Source: Brevibacterium sp. CBA3109
GTDB taxonomy: Bacteria > Actinomycetota > Actinomycetes > Actinomycetales > Brevibacteriaceae
Direction: 5' to 3'
Length of the DNA: 64,000 bases
NCBI RefSeq assembly: GCF_040256645.1
Contig: NZ_CP158281.1
Coordinates: forward strand, 620,001-684,000
Under the pieces are notes generated by a model, which did no database searches, had not been told where the DNA came from, and worked only from the letters and a program-made list of their open reading frames with translations. The position numbers were made by a program, and so were the translations under genes. Positions 59,844 to 64,000 of this stretch are shown piece by piece. Positions within the stretch are counted from its first letter, which is position 1; each line of letters opens with the position of its first letter.

Positions 59844-62675
59844 CTAGAGTTGCCCTCCCAAGCGGCGTCGACGGACGATGAGCATGATGCTCGCACCGAT
59901 GACGATCAGCCCGGCCGCAATCGCCATCATCAGCGTCGGATCGACGCCGGTGCGAGGCAGGTCGTCGCCGCCGTCGCTGTCGTCGCCGGCATCGCTGTCG
60001 GAAGCGCCGCCGTCTGCGCCAGCCGAGGCACCTTCGCCGCCGTCGTCGGCCGCTTCTGCATCGCCGCCGTCTGCGCCAGCTGAGGCGCCTTCGCCGCCAT
60101 CTGCCCCGCCATCTGCCTCGGCGTTGCCCTCGTCCGATGCCCCAGCGTTGCCCTCGTCCGAGGCGCCGTCGTCGTTTCCGTCATCATCTGCAGGCTCGAA
60201 GAGTCCGACGACGACCGGGTCGTGGTCCGAAGCGCGGAACTGATCCGGAGCGTAGAAGTCGCCTGCGTTGTAGTTGAAGCGACTGTATTCCAGCGCCAAC
60301 GCTTCGACCGAGTTGATGTTCCAGACATCGGCGCCGATGATCGCATCGAAGGCGCTTGACGGCAGGGCAGCCGAACCGTTCGAACCGTTCGAACCGTTCG
60401 AACTCGAGGCATCCAACGCCAGCACGTGATCGAGACTGCCCGTCCGGGACTGGTAGACATACGTCGACTTGTCCGTCTTCTCGGCTGCGACGTCCTTGAA
60501 CCCGGCCTCATAGAAGACCTGCATCGGGTCCTCCTGCGTATAGGAGTTGAAGTCGCCGAGCAGGTAGACGAAGTCACTGTCTGCGGCCTTCTGCTGCTCG
60601 CTTGCGAACTCGACGAGGGACTTCGCCTGCTTCACGCGATCCGCGTTCGAATTGCCCTGCCCGTCACCACTGTCCTCATTGCCGGGGCCTTCGCCTGAAC
60701 CCTTTGACTTGAAGTGGTTCGAGATCGAGAGGAAGGTCTTGGCGGCTTCGAGCTCACCGGACTCGTCCCTCGGTGTGAAGGCCTGTGACAGGGGTTCGCG
60801 GGCGTTGGAGAACGCAGCCTGATCGTCAAGGATCGTGGAATCGTTCTGCGGGGCCACCTCGGCGGGCTGATAGATCAAGGCCGTGCGGATGACATCTTCA
60901 TCTGTCGGCACCTCTTCGGGGGAGGGGACGAAGTCCCACCTCGTGGTTCCGGCAGCCTCGTTGAGGCGTGAGACCAGAGTTCCCAGCGCAGCATCGCGAT
61001 CCTCGCCGAAGACGGACGAGTTCTCAATCTCCATGAGAGAGACGACCGAGGCATCGAGCTTGTTGATCGCTGTGACGATCTTGGTCTCCTGCCGCTTGAG
61101 GCTCTCGGCATTGGCCGCGCCGCGAGCCTCGCAGCCGCTGCGGACGGTGATGTGGTTGCCCTGGCGGTCATCGTAGTAGCTGCATCCGGAGAGCTGATCG
61201 CCGGTGGTGGTGAAGTAGTTGAGGACGTTGAAGCTGGCCAGGCTGACCTGGCCGCCGATGTCCTTCGGGCCCTCGGTGCGGGTGTCGGCGAAGCTGGCAG
61301 GCTGGATCGCTTCGGCGTTGTCCCCGGTCAGGCGGGTGGTGGGTTGGAAGCGCCACTTCTGGTGGTCGAAGCCGAGCACCACCGGCGAGGTGATTGTGGC
61401 CTGAGCGCCGACCCGGACGGGGGCGTCGTTGGAGACATAGGGCAGGACAGTGTCCTTGTCGTTCTCCAGATAGTTTACGGTGGCGCCGTCGTCGAGGATG
61501 ACCTCTCGACTGAGGTTCTCGGCCTCGATGGCCTTGGCTTCGGCACTTCCCGGTCGGGCCACATCGGTGGGCTGCGGAAGGGTTTTGTCGCCGGTGGCCA
61601 GAACCACTTCGCCGTAGGAATTCGTGTTGTAGTTATCGGCCACGGTCAGCTCCCCGCTGGGCTGCAGCAGCATGCCTTCGAGGGCTTCACGTGCGGCAGC
61701 CTCGTCGGGGAAGACGTCCTCGACCGGCTTGACCGCCTCGGCGGGCTCATCCACGGCCGTCTTCCCTGTGCCGCTGACGGAGATCTGAGTCTGCCCATAG
61801 TGCTCTGACACCTTGCCGGTCAGTTCGAGATGGTCGTCGATGCTGATGTCGGAGACCGTGTCGGGGGAGTAGACGAAGATACCGTCCGAGGCGCCTGGTG
61901 TCTCATCTTCGGCGCTACCTGTGCCCGGTGTCTGCACGTAGTATCCGTTCAGGCCGCCGCTCGGGTAAGCAGCTGTGACGACGCCTTGAGTCTTGACGGT
62001 CTCGCCCTGCAGTGGGCTTTCGTCCCCGGTGCCCTGGATTTCGGCGATCGGGGTGACATCCTCGGGGACAGGGGTGTCCGGACCGTCGTCGCTGTCACCG
62101 GGCAGCGCATCCGGGGTGGGGGCTGCGGATGTCCAGGTGCCGTCGATGAGTTGGATGGACGCTCCGCCTGAAGCGGTGGCACCGGTGGGTGCGGCCTCTT
62201 CGCCGACGACGGCGTCCGGGGTGTGCTTGTTCGATTTGCCCGTCACGCCCATGCCATCGGTGACTCCGCCGATCTGCTCGAAACCGATGAGCATACCGTC
62301 ATCGTCGATGGCGAAAGCAGACGATCCATAGCTGCCGTCGGCGGCGCTGCCGGACTTCACGGAGTTCGTGATCGGCACATCGACTGCCACAGCACCCGAC
62401 TCACCGACGGTGGTGCCCTCGGGAACGGTGGTGGTGTTCTCCGCCGCCTGGACGCTGCCTCCGCGAGTGACGGACCCGATGGTCCACCCCGAGACGTCGG
62501 TGCCGGGGTCGGCGGCGATCTCGACGAAGTCGGTCTCGAGCGTATAGCCGATCTCGCTGATGTGCGGATCTTCGGCGGCAAGTGCCGCGGTCGCCGGAGC
62601 GACAGGAAGGGTGAGGCCGATCGCCGCGACGAGGCTGAGCGCCGCGCACGATGAGGCCGTCTTAGAGACTGTCAT
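59844..62675 (-). CDS. Cell-wall-anchored extracellular nuclease (ExeM/NucH type)
   Basis: A 943-residue secreted protein. The signal peptide covers about residues 1-33, ending ATAALA-AEDPH. A lamin-tail-like domain opens the mature part (PHISEIGYTLETDFVEIA). An OB-like region follows (GVVTAAYPSGGLNGYYVQTPG). The endonuclease/exonuclease/phosphatase domain at about 500-830 has SLASFNVLNYF, VSLMEIENSSV, YLLGDFNSYTQEDPM and ASDHDPVVVGLF. The C-terminus holds a long acidic Gly/Ala/Asp spacer and the sorting signal LPRTG (906-910), a hydrophobic stretch and RRRR. The enzyme would degrade extracellular DNA while attached by sortase. ATG 62675 has AAAGG six bases upstream. Neighbours encode another EEP enzyme. 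Confidence 0.93.
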   Translation of the reverse strand: MTVSKTASSCAALSLVAAIGLTLPVAPATAALAAEDPHISEIGYTLETDFVEIAADPGTDVSGWTIGSVTRGGSVQAAENTTTVPEGTTVGESGAVAVDVPITNSVKSGSAADGSYGSSAFAIDDDGMLIGFEQIGGVTDGMGVTGKSNKHTPDAVVGEEAAPTGATASGGASIQLIDGTWTSAAPTPDALPGDSDDGPDTPVPEDVTPIAEIQGTGDESPLQGETVKTQGVVTAAYPSGGLNGYYVQTPGTGSAEDETPGASDGIFVYSPDTVSDISIDDHLELTGKVSEHYGQTQISVSGTGKTAVDEPAEAVKPVEDVFPDEAAAREALEGMLLQPSGELTVADNYNTNSYGEVVLATGDKTLPQPTDVARPGSAEAKAIEAENLSREVILDDGATVNYLENDKDTVLPYVSNDAPVRVGAQATITSPVVLGFDHQKWRFQPTTRLTGDNAEAIQPASFADTRTEGPKDIGGQVSLASFNVLNYFTTTGDQLSGCSYYDDRQGNHITVRSGCEARGAANAESLKRQETKIVTAINKLDASVVSLMEIENSSVFGEDRDAALGTLVSRLNEAAGTTRWDFVPSPEEVPTDEDVIRTALIYQPAEVAPQNDSTILDDQAAFSNAREPLSQAFTPRDESGELEAAKTFLSISNHFKSKGSGEGPGNEDSGDGQGNSNADRVKQAKSLVEFASEQQKAADSDFVYLLGDFNSYTQEDPMQVFYEAGFKDVAAEKTDKSTYVYQSRTGSLDHVLALDASSSNGSNGSNGSAALPSSAFDAIIGADVWNINSVEALALEYSRFNYNAGDFYAPDQFRASDHDPVVVGLFEPADDDGNDDGASDEGNAGASDEGNAEADGGADGGEGASAGADGGDAEAADDGGEGASAGADGGASDSDAGDDSDGGDDLPRTGVDPTLMMAIAAGLIVIGASIMLIVRRRRLGGQL
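60372..60403. repeat. Three tandem copies of a 9-bp unit inside the nuclease gene
   Basis: CGAACCGTT occurs at 60372, 60381 and 60390, followed by a partial copy. It encodes a repeated Asn-Gly-Ser linker between parts of the nuclease domain, and could vary in number. Confidence 0.92.
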
Positions 62676-62884
62676 ATGAGCCTTTCGAGTTCTCGAGCAC
62701 CGTGAGAGATTCCGGTGCAGTCGCATGCACCCTATCCAGCGACAGGGCGTCATCGGTGACGACCTTGTGAACGAGATGTGAACTCTGCGAATGAACGCTG
62801 GGTGCACTGGTGGACTCGAGACTACTACACGGTCCGGACACTATGACGAGACACAGTGACCACGTCGAGACACCGTGACCTGGC

Positions 62885-63793
62885 TCAGTCCTCCGGGCAG
62901 GTGAATACGGTCTCGACCAGCTGGTGATCGGAGGGGAACCGATTTCGGCGCTGATTGGGAATGTGTTCGCAGCGGCCGCCGACATCGACGAACCCGGGTT
63001 CGTCGAGACCTTCAGCGCTGGCGCCGCGGATCACACTGTCGACTATCTGCAGCCCCCTGGAGAAGATGAAGTCGAGGCGGTCGCGCGGTTCGGCGCCGTC
63101 GGTGCGTCCCGGCTCCGGCTTCTCCTCGTGCCCGGCATGGGTGAGAGGTTCGATCGGCGACCAGGTGTCGGCGCGGACAGTGCACGGATCGGGATGGACC
63201 TGGCGGAAGGAATCGATGAAACCGGCGTCAAGCAGCGCATCCGGCGATCCCCACGCGATGTCGGGCCGATCTGACCGTCCTGCCCAGTCACCTGTGGCTG
63301 GTGTGTTGAAGTCCCCGCAGATCACCACCGGCAGTTCCGGTTTTCCTAGCTCGGTGCAGATGCGGTCGGTTTCTGCAAGGATCTGCTCGATCTGCCTCAC
63401 CCGTGGCGCCTCCTCTTCATCGGCGACCGTTTGGCCGCCGCCTTGCAACGCGGTGTAGACAGCATAGGGGTAGGGGGCCAGATGCACAGACCACACCAGG
63501 ATCTCCGCGGAGCCCGGTACCGGTCGGATCACGGCCGCCTGAGCGTAGGGAATCGTGTCCGTGTTCACCGCGCTCAGCTCGCCGGTGCTGAGCACGGCGT
63601 TGTCGAAGGCGGACTGCGCGCAGGCTGCATCGAGCTTCGGAGCCAGATTCTCCGCGGCGTTTCCCCAGCATTCCTGTAGCGCGAGCACGTCCGCGGGGAA
63701 CTGAGCGGCGATCGCGTATTGCTTCTCCTGGCCGAAGTCGACCTCTCGGCCTCCGTACCAGAGGTTCCACGTCTGCAGGGTGAATGTGGACAT
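62885..63793 (-). CDS. Endonuclease/exonuclease/phosphatase-family enzyme
   Basis: A 302-residue EEP protein. The motifs are TWNLWYGG, LALQECWG with the metal Glu, VICGDFNTPA, RLDFIFSRG and PSDHQLVETVF with the general base His. No signal peptide is present, so it is likely cytoplasmic, unlike its neighbour. The substrate may be DNA or a phosphodiester lipid. ATG 63793 follows AGGAGACCCCC. ATG 63823, which overlaps the HAD stop as ATGA, is an alternative that would couple the two genes. Confidence 0.88.
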   Translation of the reverse strand: MSTFTLQTWNLWYGGREVDFGQEKQYAIAAQFPADVLALQECWGNAAENLAPKLDAACAQSAFDNAVLSTGELSAVNTDTIPYAQAAVIRPVPGSAEILVWSVHLAPYPYAVYTALQGGGQTVADEEEAPRVRQIEQILAETDRICTELGKPELPVVICGDFNTPATGDWAGRSDRPDIAWGSPDALLDAGFIDSFRQVHPDPCTVRADTWSPIEPLTHAGHEEKPEPGRTDGAEPRDRLDFIFSRGLQIVDSVIRGASAEGLDEPGFVDVGGRCEHIPNQRRNRFPSDHQLVETVFTCPED

Positions 63794-63819
63794 GGGGGTC
63801 TCCTGTTTCGGTCGACTGC

Positions 63820-64000
63820 TCATCGGAGCAGATGGATTGAGTGTGCAGTGCGGTCGAAGCGCAGCTGCCCGAAGTCTGCCAGGCGCACATCCCCGGCCAG
63901 TTCGACATCTGGATCATCGTTGATGCCGATCACGGTGCAGCCTGCGTCTGCGGCGGCCCGTGACCCGACAGGGGAGTCCTCAAAGGCGACCACCGCCGAG
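63820..64000 (-). CDS. HAD-superfamily hydrolase, C-terminal part
   Basis: The last 59 codons of a gene whose start lies beyond the right edge. The visible segment has VVAFEDSPVGSRAAADAGCTVIGIND, HAD motif IV with its acidic pair, followed by a substrate-closing strand. Family members are beta-phosphoglucomutase-like phosphatases. The stop overlaps ATG 63823 of the next gene. Confidence 0.82.
   Translation of the reverse strand, partial: SAVVAFEDSPVGSRAAADAGCTVIGINDDPDVELAGDVRLADFGQLRFDRTAHSIHLLR

Noticed and set aside
60040..60180. CRISPR-like repeats
   Set aside because: The repeats are coding and encode the Gly/Ala/Asp spacer of the nuclease; there are no unique spacers between equal repeats.

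Overview
The window looks like chromosome of a high-GC Gram-positive actinobacterium, most likely a Brevibacterium or close Micrococcales relative. This rests on GC-rich coding with strong third-position bias, a tRNA set without encoded CCA, a fused pcaD-pcaC gene, an LPXTG-anchored nuclease, an actinobacterial YedE/TusA pair and an IS1249-type element. The genus is inferred from gene content; no marker gene proves it. There is no rRNA, CRISPR array or prophage.

Layout. 1-8.5 kb: partial GMC oxidoreductase, MFS transporter, then an aromatic/primary amine catabolism block (copper amine oxidase, TetR and AraC regulators, APC permease, aldehyde dehydrogenase). 8.6-13.4 kb: methyltransferase, LysR divergent from an acyl-CoA dehydrogenase, a decayed amidohydrolase and an SDR. 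13.4-16.9 kb: two translationally coupled ABC half-exporters whose ATPase motifs are lost in a complementary way. 16.9-22.4 kb: housekeeping and accessory genes (MgtE, DUF1648, ICL/PEP mutase-like, an acidic protein, patatin, SDR). 22.5-24.3 kb: IS1249-like element, then a Glu-Asp-Phe tRNA cluster read leftward. 24.4-37 kb: metallopeptidase, YbaK, IMPACT protein, class III aminotransferase, amidohydrolase, ThDP enzyme, large Orn/Lys/Arg-type decarboxylase and a polar amino acid ABC importer operon. 37-40 kb: nested transposons, an IS256-family element inside an IS3-family element with an intact 8-bp target duplication. 40-42.7 kb: nitrobindin-like protein, cyclophilin lipoprotein, MFS efflux protein. 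42.9-48.4 kb: leftward 4-hydroxybenzoate/protocatechuate operon pobA-pcaH-pcaG-pcaB-pcaDC. 48.7-56 kb: YedE-TusA sulfur pair, glutamine amidotransferase, macrodomain and VOC proteins, an AbiE-like toxin-antitoxin pair with a symmetric nested operator, a RibD-C reductase, a small alarmone synthetase and DUF2277-DUF1304. 56-59.7 kb: IclR regulator divergent from a benzaldehyde-type dehydrogenase and an aromatic acid transporter. 59.8-64 kb: cell-wall-anchored nuclease, a second EEP-family enzyme and a partial HAD hydrolase.

How the genes work together. The main theme is aromatic catabolism. Amines would be oxidised to aldehydes by the copper oxidase and to acids by the dehydrogenase. Aromatic aldehydes and acids are handled by the 57-59 kb dehydrogenase/transporter pair. 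4-Hydroxybenzoate is converted to protocatechuate and on to 3-oxoadipate by pob/pca; the last steps (pcaIJ, pcaF) are not in the window. The clearest unusual items are the complementary ABC pair, the AbiE-like pair with its four-half-site operator, the apparent ATA start of the DUF2277 gene, and the transposon nest directly upstream of the amino acid importer.
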